From the NCBI GenBank assembly GCA_016256075.1, contig SDVU01000700.1:1-11294 (forward strand): a stretch of DNA of 11,294 bases, read 5' to 3'. The translations under genes and the position numbers were made by a program. How positions within the stretch are numbered: position 1 is the stretch's first letter; the number at the start of each line of letters is the position of its first letter. Source of the DNA: Dictyocoela muelleri. Lineage: Eukaryota; Microsporidia. Shown piece by piece: positions 1 through 7,664 of the stretch. Below the pieces are notes generated by a model. It was not told the origin of the DNA. It ran no database searches and worked only from the letters and a program-made list of their open reading frames with translations.

Positions 1-356
1 AACAATCAATTTTTTTTAAAAAACATTGAAAAATATTTTAATTTTTTTTAAAAAAAATTTAAAAAAATTTCGAGAAGGGTTCTCAAAAAAATTTAAAAAA
101 AAATTTAAAAATGACCACTATTATTTTGGTTAAAATCGTTTAAGGGTTAAACATGCGCTAAGCATATAATATTTATTAAAGAAAACTTTCATTTAAACAC
201 CACACTTAGTCCACTCCATATATTTTTAGAATAAACACTTATTCCTTAGAAATATTAAAGCATATTCAGTGCTTACAAAAGCCTGGGTGGCTATTTAATT
301 TGAATAAAGAAACATTTATCTCGTTATTAAGCGTAATGTATTTTATTTTTTTCTTT
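1..356. other. AT-rich non-coding stretch
   Basis: I see no gene, no open frame of note and no transposase motif here. The first 110 bases are runs of A and T, with one short stem: GAGAA (72-76) pairs with TTCTC (80-84) around a GGG loop, inside an A/T-run context that is itself roughly palindromic. The rest is ordinary AT-rich sequence. Confidence 0.6.
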
Positions 357-400
357 AAGGCCGTGTGACCGGGCAGAAAATCTGCAGGTCACACGGCCTT
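357..400. repeat. GC-rich perfect hairpin
   Basis: A 14-bp perfect stem, AAGGCCGTGTGACC (357-370) with GGTCACACGGCCTT (387-400), encloses a second 5-bp stem, GCAGA (373-377) with TCTGC (381-385), closed by an AAA loop. Only G371, G372 and A386 are unpaired between the stems. It is the most GC-rich spot in the first 4 kb and stands out sharply. The next bases, GGTTCGATTC (401-410), look like the T-loop of a tRNA, but no tRNA cloverleaf can be drawn. It could be the relic of a small fold-back insertion or a structured RNA; the sequence does not decide. Confidence 0.75.
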
Positions 401-410
401 GGTTCGATTC

Positions 411-990
411 TTTTATTTGCTGACTAATATTCTATTTTTTTTGATCTAATATTTCAGATATTTTTTTTCTTAGCAAAAAATTTTCAAAAAATCTGTTATT
501 AAAATATATATTAATTTTCATTATTCATAAACTTCTTTAAATTTTAAACCCCATCATATAACTTTTCAATTATTATGTAGGCTAATATAATTATAAACGC
601 AACATATTACAAAATCATTATCACTTTTATCTTTTTGTTTTGATAATAATAAAAAATTTGGGGCGAAAAAAAACGAATTTTGCTCCCAAATGGCATCAGT
701 TTTACCGCCAAAGAAAAAAGACGGATTGCCATAATTTTTTCTATAATAATTTTTTTAGAGGACAGGGGTGTTGATTTTTGTACAAAAACCCTTTAGATCA
801 TCACAACCTTTAGTGCATTTTTTAATATCCTGCCATTGTTTTATCAATTATCGTTTCATCAAATTAATATTATAAATTTTAAAAATGTAGACCTCTAAAT
901 AAGACAAAGGATCGGAAAAAAAATAAATTTATTTAACCCTGCATATCAAATATTAACAAAAAAATTATTTGAACCACGTGAATTAATATA
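411..990. other. AT-rich non-coding stretch
   Basis: No gene or repeat is recognisable. A short patch at 660-730 (GGGGCGAAAA onward) is less AT-biased than its surroundings. It weakly resembles, in inverted orientation, GGTAAGCCGCC...CGCCC at 10826-10847, but the match is too short to call a terminal repeat. Confidence 0.5.
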
Positions 991-1610
991 AGGTCGGTCA
1001 ATTTGAGCTCAAGAAGAAATATGGCCTCGCACTCAAGTCAGTAAAAGAAGAAGTAATGTTTACCGTGAAAGTATCAGTAATTAGTCAAAACTTCAAATGT
1101 GCATTCATTTAATACAGAAATGAAGAGTCGGGTCATGAGCTAGCACTTCAAATTAACATACTATAATCCCTAAATGCAGGATCTCCTGGAGTGTAAAATC
1201 CTGTTTCAAGAAGTAGTCCGAATATGTATATGGACAAATGATATTATACTCAAATTATACGCGCAAATTGAGTACATAAATGTTCAATATCAGATAAGAC
1301 TATAATATACATCAGAGGAAGTAATAAGTAGAATCAAATATTAAATACAATAAAAATAGTACATACAATACCGAAGACATTTTTTCATAAATATCACAAA
1401 AATATTACTGTACATATGAGCATTTTAAAAAATAAATTGAAAACTGCACTATAACTTGGATTTTAGAATGACTGTAATGAGGCAATGATAAGAAGTAAAA
1501 TTGAGAGGACTTTATATACGAGTTAGATTAAGATACTAAATCTTAAATCATGTGATACATTTGGAACAAAAAAATGCAATCGAAATTACATATGAAAATA
1601 AATAGAGTTT
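991..1610. other. Unassigned stretch of slightly higher complexity
   Basis: Between about 990 and 1240 the base composition is less extreme than in the flanks, and one forward frame stays open for about 38 codons (993-1107). The reverse strand also has short open stretches. I recognise no protein family in either direction. It may be the remains of a transposon or host gene too old to identify. From 1240 to 1610 the sequence is plain AT-rich DNA. Confidence 0.35.
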
Positions 1611-1614
1611 TAAA

Positions 1615-1800
1615 GAAAATTTTGGGTCAGTCCCATTATTTTTCCCAATGCGATCATTCCCATCTATTTCCCCTAAAGTTGATTATACTAACAACTTCAA
1701 AATTGAAAAAGAATTCAAAATAAATTAATATTTAATCAAAATTTATATCGGTTTCATTATTTTCCCTTTGGGGAAAATAATAGGACTTATCCAAAATTTC
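1615..1800. mobile_element. Small inverted-repeat element (MITE-like)
   Basis: The left arm (1615-1646, GAAAATTTTGGGTCAGTCCC onward) and the right arm (1771-1800) are inverted copies of each other, about 30 bp long, with a few mismatches and two single-base length differences. A further short hairpin, TTTTCCC/GGGAAAA, sits inside the right side (1760-1777). Total length is about 186 bp and there is no coding potential. TA dinucleotides lie just outside both arms (1611-1612 and 1802-1803), which would suit a Tc1/mariner-type non-autonomous element, but in such AT-rich DNA this is weak evidence. It lies about 200 bp before the Tc1/mariner transposase relic; a direct relation is not shown. Confidence 0.55.
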
Positions 1801-2008
1801 TTATAGGATCAAAATAAATATTATTATGTAATAAATTCTAATTTACGACATTTTTATAAATCATTTTTTGCAAAAAAAAAGTAATATAATCAAAAACATT
1901 CAAAAGACTCCTTAACCCCCTTCCCCCAAAAAAAAAATTTTTTTAATGTCTATACATATTAAATAAACACCTAATACCAGAACTAAGGTTTTATTTTTTT
2001 GTAAGAAT

Positions 2009-2934
2009 ATGTCAAAAAGGGAAATAGCGAAAAAATAGGAATACACCTAAATAAGTGCGTGGTGAGCTTATTATACCTAATACAGGATTTTTGGGACATT
2101 TAAAAAGTAATATACAATATAAAAAGGCTCAGTAATGGATATGTAGCCATGATTTCAAAAATTAATCGCAAAAATCTTTAACTGTCACTTCAAAAAGTAG
2201 CTTAAAAGTTACAAGAGAGTCGTTGCAGAAAATAATTATATAAAACTATTAAAATGGCATAATGTTTATTATCATGTGGATTTGTATCCAATAAAAACCC
2301 CTCTTAAAAAGAATTCAAATCAAGTGAGAATTTTCAGAAGATTTTTTTTATTTATCAAATGAAGAAATTGAATCGATATTATTTTTCGATGAGTCGAAGT
2401 TTATCTTTTTATTCAGATAGGAAGGGTTTGCTTAGATATAACCTGGTTCAGATTCAAAATATAAATTTGATACCGACCGTAAAACACGGATAAGATATTT
2501 GGTTATTTAATGAGGTTTTGCTTACAACAGTGTGTGTAAACGTATATTTATTTAGGAAAAAAAATTATGCTGATTGTATCGATATTTTTAAAATATTCTC
2601 TATGGTTCTGTAGCTTTATGGGGTTATCAGATTTTACTTGTTAGCAATACAATTATCCAAAGCATACTTCTAAAGAAGCTAAAAAAAATTGAAAAAATAA
2701 CACTTTTACCATAGCCAGCATGGTCACCAGATTAAACACCAATTGAGACATTTTTAGCTTTAATAAAGCAAAAAAATAGCCAAAGAAATCGAAATTTGTA
2801 AAAATGAATTAAACAAGTTAATCACTGTCGAATTATTTTTCATAAGTTCATTTACTTTTCGAAACCTTACCATTAGTTTTAAAAAACTGGTAGCTACAGT
2901 ATATAAAGCCAAAGGTTTCCATACAAAATATTAG
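2009..2934 (+). pseudogene. Tc1/mariner transposase relic
   Basis: This is a decayed Tc1/mariner-superfamily transposase, the enzyme that cuts and pastes its own element at TA sites. It begins at ATG 2009 with MSKREIAKK, a typical Tc1-family N-terminus. Further motifs follow in order but in changing frames: a KPLLK segment near 2298, FDESKF near 2379 (first catalytic Asp), TVKHG near 2478, a PKHTSKEAK block near 2658, PAWSPD..TPIE near 2712-2745 (final catalytic Glu), and a C-terminal KLVATVYKAKGFHTKY block ending at TAG 2932-2934. About 308 codons are represented, close to the usual 340. Before PKHT the family has QDN-x-P, with the second catalytic Asp; here the codons read Q-Y-N-Y-P, so that Asp appears to be replaced by Tyr. 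Several stops also interrupt the frame, including in the PAWSPD motif. Terminal inverted repeats were not found with confidence. Confidence 0.85.
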
Positions 2935-3194
2935 AAAAAATTGCGTTTTTTTATATTTTGAATTTACTAACATATTGTTTTGTTTTTAACTATTCTACAA
3001 TCAAAAATTATATAAGTAAATTTAAATTATAATAACTTCTAACTCTTCTAGTAATATTTTTTAAATTTTTTGCAATTGCGTTCTTTTTTCCCTACATACT
3101 ATATAAGTATTGGGGGGTCGGTAAAAATTCGAATGCATTTTTCGGGTTTTTTTTGCCAGGATTTTTATTGAAAAAGCCGACGAAACTCATTTAT

Positions 3195-3525
3195 TTTATT
3201 ATTTAGGACACCAAGTTATACATTAAAATTGAAAAATCAAAAAAGGTAAAATCATTTATAATATATATTTATATAATATTTAGGTTTCCAAATCTTTCAT
3301 AAATTGGAGGTGTGTTCGCAGAAAAGGCCTTGGAAAGATACACCTTATTTTTGCAAGGCCACCGCAATCAAGGAATTTCTTAATTTGCATGAAATTAAAA
3401 CCCCGAGAATTACAAAAATTAAGGGAAATAATTCATTAAAGACATAAGAATTATTAAAAAGAAAGCTTTAAAAATTCATTCAAAGAATTAACCGGTATAT
3501 AAAATTTTTGTACTTCACCCTGTTT
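3195..3525 (+). pseudogene. Possible FLYWCH zinc-finger relic (MULE N-terminus?)
   Basis: In one frame around 3287-3370 the translation reads about K-S-F-I-N-W-R-C-V-R-R-K-G-L-G-K-I-H. This resembles the W-x-C ... K-I-H core of FLYWCH zinc fingers that precede MULE transposase domains. A later stretch near 3446-3487 reads IIKKKALKIHSKN, similar to the linker that usually follows. The second Cys of the finger and the H-x-H pair are not clearly visible, so this is a weak call. If correct, it is the DNA-binding N-terminus of the MULE whose catalytic core starts at about 5735. The two would then be separated by the Merlin relic, the 250-bp repeat and the two fold-back elements. It could also belong to a separate element. 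Confidence 0.33.
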
Positions 3526-3756
3526 CCCCCCCTCATTTTAGGTTTAGGTCTTTTTTTGGTAAATGGTATTTTAAAGTCCGTAATGGAATTATAAGACGGA
3601 ATGAATTTTTTTAAATAAAAAATCAAACCATTAACATGGCTATAAATTCTAAAACAAAGATTATATAAAAACGTAAATTTATCTCAGAAGTGAAAATATG
3701 GATTTAAAACTTTAAGTCGCTACTTAAAGAATAATTTTTCTTCATTGTATTAACAA

Positions 3757-4535
3757 AACGAATTCTTGAGTGGACTAGGGTTAATTAATAATACATTAAT
3801 TTGTGAAGAATGCCATATAATGATGGATATGTTCAACGAAGATCATAAATTGATGGGTATGTATGTATCTGTTGAAAACCTTGTTATAGATAAAAAAGAA
3901 TACGAAATCATTCTTTTTTTTAAATTCTATGCTTAAAATTGAGGTATTTTTTTGTTATATAAATATTTGAAAAAAAATTTATAACATATATGGAATATGA
4001 TCTTGACCTTAATAGAAAAACCATAAGATAATATAGTGAAATAGTAAGAGAGAATATTTCATATTTTTATTATCGAAAAAAATAAAATAATAGGAGGATT
4101 AGAGGAAAGAGGTTTACCAAATATACTCAAAATTGACGAGAGTATGTTTTCAAAAAAAAAGTATAACAGAGAAAGACAAAAATTTGGTAAATAGTATGTT
4201 ATTGGTATATAAAGAGGTACAAAAGGTTTTTATTATATCAGTTAATAATAGAAACATAACTACTATGTTGCAAATTATTACTGAAAAAAATATACCTGGT
4301 AAAATATTAATCACTGATAGAAGGCGAGCTTATGCTTCCGCATTAATTAATACAACGAATTTTACAAATCGCAAAGTAAAACATTCTTATAATTTTGTTT
4401 ATTCTGAAGAAGTTTCAATCCATCTCAAAATATTATGAGTTTTTGGTCACTAAAAAAATATTCCTAAGAAATAGACAAGGAATAAATCATGATCAACATT
4501 TTGAATATTTGATACAGTTTATTTTAAAAATTTAA
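3757..4535 (+). pseudogene. Merlin / ISXO2-like DDE transposase relic (copy 1)
   Basis: This is a decayed transposase of the ISXO2/IS1595 type, the domain used by eukaryotic Merlin elements. The N-terminal part reads NEFLSGLGLINNTLICEECH (to about 3816), with a C-x2-C pair (Cys at 3802 and 3811) as in the family's zinc ribbon. The catalytic core follows: KIDESMFSKKKYNR (Asp codon 4135-4137), a VNNRNITTML block, KILITDRRRAYA (Asp near 4315), KVKHSYNFV near 4375, and SQNIMSFWS near 4424-4450. The C-terminal block FLRNRQGINHDQHFEYL ends near 4535. In the family the third catalytic residue is the Glu of N-I-E-S-F-W; here the codon is ATG (Met), so the active site seems lost as well as the frame. 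Several frame changes and stops occur, for example TAG and TAA before the VNNRN block. No terminal inverted repeats or target duplication were found. Confidence 0.87.
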
Positions 4536-4561
4536 ATTCAGAAAAATAAGAGTTAAAATAT

Positions 4562-4839
4562 GTTATTGTTGCCTTATATATTACATGCTGACAACATCCA
4601 TAGCTGCCAACCCGGAGAGTATTCTCCAACCATAGTCTTATGACATTTGGATCCTGGTGTCCCAATAATACGTCACTTTCTAAGCTACCCAGAAGCCCAG
4701 CTGTATACTCGATTTTCGTTTTATCAATGACTCGGCAGGATACAGGTAATTAGAGGTTTTTTCATGATATTTTATTTATCACTACTTTTTGCCAAGATGC
4801 GTCGCCGACTCATCCCCACACCTAGGTTATTGTTGCCTT
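4562..4839. repeat. 14-bp direct repeats flanking a 250-bp insertion
   Basis: GTTATTGTTGCCTT occurs exactly at 4562-4575 and again at 4826-4839, on either side of the GC-richer segment 4576-4825. A perfect 14-bp direct repeat at this spacing reads as a target-site duplication. Its length is typical of LINE/SINE-type insertion and too long for LTR elements (4-6 bp), Merlin (8-9 bp), MULE (about 9 bp) or mariner (TA). Confidence 0.7.
4576..4825. mobile_element. Unclassified GC-richer dispersed repeat, copy 1
   Basis: The segment starts ATATATTACATGCTGACAAC and ends CCCCACACCTAG. It is clearly less AT-rich than everything around it. Its first 167 bases are repeated at 11137-11294 with roughly 85-90% identity by eye. 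A short stem GGAGA/TCTCC near 4614-4627 is kept in both copies although the loop differs (GTAT here, GTTG there). No transposase motif is present. One minus-strand frame is open over part of both copies, but a one-base length difference between them argues against a conserved protein. With 14-bp flanking duplications it behaves like a short interspersed or truncated non-LTR element, yet I see no clear poly-A tail or pol III boxes. Orientation and family are unknown. Confidence 0.6.
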
Positions 4840-5022
4840 CACTAATAAATAATCGACTAAATTGTTAATCTAAAAAAAATCATTACAGGCTTATAATTCT
4901 ATTAGGGGCTTGGAAGTACCATTTATCCTTTCTTTACTTTTTCATAATGAATTAAATTGTAAATTTAATTACATATTTCGTTTTTCCCCATGATGAAAAA
5001 AAACGGGATAGATTCAAATTTT
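4840..5022. other. AT-rich spacer
   Basis: No gene or repeat is recognisable between the end of the 14-bp duplication and the first fold-back element. Confidence 0.5.
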
Positions 5023-5320
5023 GGTACCTGGTATGTAAAACAGCGTCCTGGGGGCTCTAACTGAGATAAGCTTTCTATATTCAGATTTCATATTATAAAA
5101 TAACTCGTTGAGTTACGATGAGACGTGTATTTTTTAAGAATCCAATGATCTTATATAGGCGATTTTATATTGTTATGGTAATCGTAATAAATCGTTTTAT
5201 TAGATCAGAGGCTTTTTTAAAATAATTACCTATTTCAACTAAAAGAGTTAGAGTCAGATATACAATCTTAATTTTTTTAGCTCTTTCCAGTGAGAGTCTA
5301 CAGGAAGCTGTTTTATTTAA
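5023..5320. mobile_element. Fold-back element, family A, copy 1 (degraded)
   Basis: The left end GGTATGTAAAACAGCG (5030-5045) and the sequence through about 5150 match the left arm of the element at 5396-5709. Shared landmarks are an AAGCTTTC/AGCTTTC block, CAGATTTCATATT and ACGTGTATTTTTTA. The right end, AGCTCTTTCCAGTGAGAG through AAGCTGTTTTA (about 5279-5313), matches the right arm of that copy. The ends probably extend a few bases outward, since GGTACCTGG here parallels GGCATTCGG and the inverse of CCAAGTTCC in copy 2. Only part of the fold-back pairing survives, so this is the older copy. It has no coding potential, and no target duplication is resolved. Confidence 0.6.
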
Positions 5321-5395
5321 TTTTGCTTTTTTTTCGGTAAAAATAATTTTTTTAAAACTTAAGATTAGACTTTAAAAATATTATTTTAAAATAAA

Positions 5396-5709
5396 GGCAT
5401 TCGGTATGTAAAACAGCGCCCTAGGGTATTTCACTGATAAGAGCTTTCGAGATGCAGATTTCATATTTGAAAAAAACGTTGACTTACAAGGCGACGTGTA
5501 TTTTTTAGGATGTTATAATTGTTTATATGCTAGTTTCTATGGTCATGGACTTCATCTATGACCATAGAAAATAGAAAATAAACAATTATAACATCCTAAA
5601 AAATACATGTCGCCTTGTAAGTCAACTAGTTTTTTTTAATATGAAATCAGCGCCTCCGAAGCTCTTCTTAGTGAAATACCCCGAGGTGCTGTTTTACACA
5701 CCAAGTTCC
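5396..5709. mobile_element. Fold-back element, family A, copy 2 (near-perfect palindrome)
   Basis: Almost the whole element is one inverted repeat. GGTATGTAAAACAGCGCC (5403-5420) pairs with the inverse of GGTGCTGTTTTACACACC (5685-5702), and the pairing continues inward for about 140 bp. It includes GTATTTTTTAGGATGTTATAATTG against its mirror at about 5583-5606, and at the centre TTTCTATGGTCAT against ATGACCATAGAAA, leaving only about 10 unpaired bases. The outer ends may reach GG at 5396 and CC at 5709. No protein is encoded, so it would have depended on a transposase from elsewhere. The GG ends recall Merlin-type termini, but the sequence is not related to the Merlin ends at 6415/7384. Confidence 0.8.
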
Positions 5710-5734
5710 ATTTTTTTTATAAAATAATAATCAT

Positions 5735-6368
5735 TTGAGAGATTATTATATTAAATTGCTAAATAGTAATATTAATTTAAAAATCGAGGAAAAGGATGAT
5801 ATTTTAGAATCATATATGTATATCTTTTATAATAATTTATTTTTACAATTTTATTGTGTGTTTGAGATCGGAGAAGTTTTGAATATTTTAAACCAAAGAA
5901 AACTTAAGCATTCTAAGGGATCTAATGAATGTTTAGCCGATGGTACTTTTTTCAAATCTTCGGAAAGATTAAAGTAGATTTATATTATTTATGAAACCAC
6001 ATTTGTAAAACAATCACATTAATATACGTATTCATTTAAATTAAATCTCGGGATTCTTACACATCATTGCTTTTAAAAATATTTAAATTAATAAAAAGTC
6101 TCGAGAAGTATTTCCTATTCATTTTGAAATAGAGGTTTTCAATTATATAAAAATTATTTTTAAAAATACGGAAATAAAAGATAGTAATTTGCATTTTAAC
6201 AGACAATGGTGATATTTTTACAATCTGAGAAATTGATAGAATATATAAAATAATGATTATTTTTTAAAAAATAGTAAAAAATACGCTAATTTTTCAAACG
6301 TTCCAGTGGAAAAAAAATTGAACATGAATTTTTGTGAATTTTTGGAAATTTAACTGATGAACATTGTC
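5735..6368 (+). pseudogene. MULE transposase relic, central part (interrupted)
   Basis: This is the catalytic core of a Mutator-like transposase. An open stretch from 5735 to 5977 contains SNECLADGTFFKSSERLK, the A-D-G-T-F motif with the first catalytic Asp (codon 5939-5941), and a following QIYIIYETTF segment continues it in another frame. Near 6117-6205 lies HFEIEVFNYIKIIFKNTEIK, then DSNLHFN. This matches the family's D-F-E-x-A ... F-P-x-x-x-x-x-C-x-F-H-x block, but with His in place of the second catalytic Asp and Ser in place of Cys. The last recognisable piece is F-L-E-I then L-T-D-E-H-C-L, reaching TTAA 6369-6372, where the piggyBac begins. There is no ATG at the left edge (5735 is TTG), so the N-terminus lies upstream or is lost. 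The gene resumes at about 9542. Confidence 0.78.
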
Positions 6369-6372
6369 TTAA

Positions 6373-6410
6373 CCCCTTGTGCATTAATCATGAGTCTGAC
6401 TCATATAAAT
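6373..6410 (+). repeat. First unit of the piggyBac subterminal repeat array
   Basis: This partial unit, ending in TCATATAAAT, carries the palindrome ATGAGT-CTG-ACTCAT (6390-6404). It matches the three full 45-bp units at 7389-7523 on the other side of the Merlin insertion. It forms the piggyBac tip directly after TTAA. Confidence 0.75.
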
Positions 6411-6414
6411 TTAT

Positions 6415-6473
6415 GGTTGATTGGTCCAAAATCAATACGCAGTTTAGGGTGTAGAATTTAAATTTTTTAACCC
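6415..6473 (+). repeat. Merlin left terminal inverted repeat
   Basis: This 59-bp arm starts GGTTGATTGGTCCAAAATCA and ends TTTTTTAACCC. It pairs with 7326-7384. The outermost ten bases differ most between the arms; the inner half is identical. Confidence 0.92.
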
Positions 6474-6482
6474 TTAATATTT

Positions 6483-7292
6483 ATGGTGAAATCTATTGAA
6501 CAAATCAATATAGAAATAAAAAAATGGTAGAAATTATGATAAGTGAGTTATTGTGTGTTAAATGTTTAGGAAAAGTTTCTAAAGTTAAAAATATAATAAA
6601 ATGTACGCGACGAAATGTAGATATGAAAAAAGATTATTTATGAAGAAGCCATTTCATCATGGGAAATTTGGATGTGATATAATTATACAAATAATAGTGC
6701 TAATTTGTAAAGGCTTCCGAATAACACATATATGTGAATTAATATCATGTGATTATAAAGTAGTTAGAAGAATAGTATAATACGTGTATTTACGAATACA
6801 TGAAAAATTTAGCATAAAATTGATATTATTGGTGGTGATAATATTATTGTTGAAATAGACGAGTCAAAATTCGGAAAACGAAAATATAATCGGGGGGGTA
6901 TAAAGTAAATGGAACATGGGTACTTGGTGGTGTTGAGCGAACTGAAAAAATAAAAAAGTTCTTAGAGTAGTTGATAAAAGAAACAAAGATATTTCGACAG
7001 AAATAATTAAGAAGTATGTTAAAAAAGGTTAAATTATACATACTGACATGTAGAGGTTATAATGATTTATGTAACGACTTTACACATTTTACTGTAAATC
7101 ATTCTCATGAATTTTTTAAAAAAAAATGGTTTACATACAAATTCAATTGAAGGCACATGGCATGCGGTAAAAAGTTTTGTATCGAAAAATATTTTTTCAA
7201 AAAGAAATATGACATATCTGCTTTATTTTTTCAGATTTATGCGAAATAATGGTGAAGATAGTATTAAAAAATTAATAAAACTTTTCATTTAA
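6483..7292 (+). pseudogene. Merlin / ISXO2-like DDE transposase relic (copy 2)
   Basis: The start is either ATG 6483 (MVKSIEQINIEIKK) or ATG 6524 (MVEIMISELLCVKC); a frame change in an A-run separates them. LCVKC and a later IIKC resemble the N-terminal zinc ribbon. A helical segment, FRITHICELISCDYKVV, follows near 6716. The catalytic core is very recognisable: GGDNIIVEIDESKFGKRKYN near 6834 (first Asp), VNGTWVLGGVERTEK near 6905, an IIHTD segment near 7033 (second Asp, with the usual Trp after it now a stop), RGYNDL, and HTNSIEGTWHAVKSF near 7134 (Glu kept). The last open stretch is 7107-7292. All three catalytic residues survive at codon level, so it is younger or less eroded than copy 1. 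It is still broken by about seven to nine stops and frame changes, several at A- or G-runs. Confidence 0.9.
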
Positions 7293-7325
7293 AGATCTTA
7301 TCCTTTTATTTAATGTTTTTTGTAG

Positions 7326-7384
7326 GGGTTAAAAAATTTAAATTCTACACTCTAAATTGTGTATTGCTTTTGGCCTATAGCTCC
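7326..7384 (-). repeat. Merlin right terminal inverted repeat
   Basis: This is the inverse of the left arm, ending in AGCTCC on the plus strand and followed at once by the second copy of the AAATTTAT duplication (7385-7392). Confidence 0.92.
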
Positions 7385-7388
7385 AAAT

Positions 7389-7545
7389 TTATTTTTACTT
7401 TGTGAAACAATCACGAGTCTGACTCGTGTAAACTTATTTTGACTTTGTAAATCAATCACGAGTGTTACTCGTGTAAACTTATTTCTACCTTGTGAAACTA
7501 TCACGAGTACTACTCATATAAATATAAATTTACTATGTGATAACA
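7389..7545 (+). repeat. 45-bp palindrome-bearing tandem repeats (piggyBac 5' region)
   Basis: Three consecutive 45-bp units occupy 7389-7433, 7434-7478 and 7479-7523, with a weak partial fourth to about 7545. Each unit starts TTATTTNNACNTTGT and carries a short palindrome. Units 1 and 2 have CACGAGT-NNN-ACTCGTG with spacers CTG and GTT, and unit 3 has a degraded form, ACGAGT-ACT-ACTCAT. Another partial unit lies at 6373-6410. Repeated palindromes just inside a piggyBac terminus are likely transposase-binding subterminal repeats; this is inference from position and structure. Confidence 0.8.
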
Positions 7546-7664
7546 ATATAAAATGAATAATCTACTTTATTTCACTTTGAAATTTAATAAATTTTATTAT
7601 TATCTCATTACAAAATTATTATCCATCAGGTATAGTTTTTCAACAACCCCTTAAATATTTAAAA

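Larger units (their letters stand above)
6415..7384 (+). mobile_element. Merlin element (copy 2) with intact ends
   Basis: A complete, well-bounded Merlin-family element of 970 bp. The terminal inverted repeats are 59 bp with no gaps and about 11 mismatches: 6415-6473 starts GGTTGATTGG, and the inverse of 7326-7384 starts GGAGCTATAG. The inner 26 positions are identical. A perfect 8-bp duplication, AAATTTAT, lies at 6407-6414 and 7385-7392, the length expected for Merlin/IS1595. Both ends start with GG. The element carries one transposase relic on the plus strand. It sits inside the subterminal repeats of the piggyBac element, and removing it with one copy of the duplication restores the 45-bp periodicity there. 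Confidence 0.92.

Noticed and set aside
341-420. tRNA gene suggested by GGTTCGATTC
   Set aside because: The T-stem does not pair, no acceptor or D-arm is present, and the upstream bases form a long hairpin incompatible with a cloverleaf.
763-776. AGGGGTGTTGAT near 765, as in the piggyBac G-V-D motif at 8942
   Set aside because: The identity is only 12 bases and neither side translates to piggyBac-like sequence.
3245-3285. Intron-like GTAAAA...TTTAG segment in the FLYWCH-like relic
   Set aside because: It lacks a recognisable branch site, and such ends are common by chance in this composition.
6844-7041. Minus-strand open frame of 65 codons
   Set aside because: It lies opposite the Merlin catalytic core and is a shadow of it.
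7389-7523. CRISPR array
   Set aside because: Whole 45-bp units repeat without unique spacers, no cas gene is present, and the array belongs to the piggyBac terminus.
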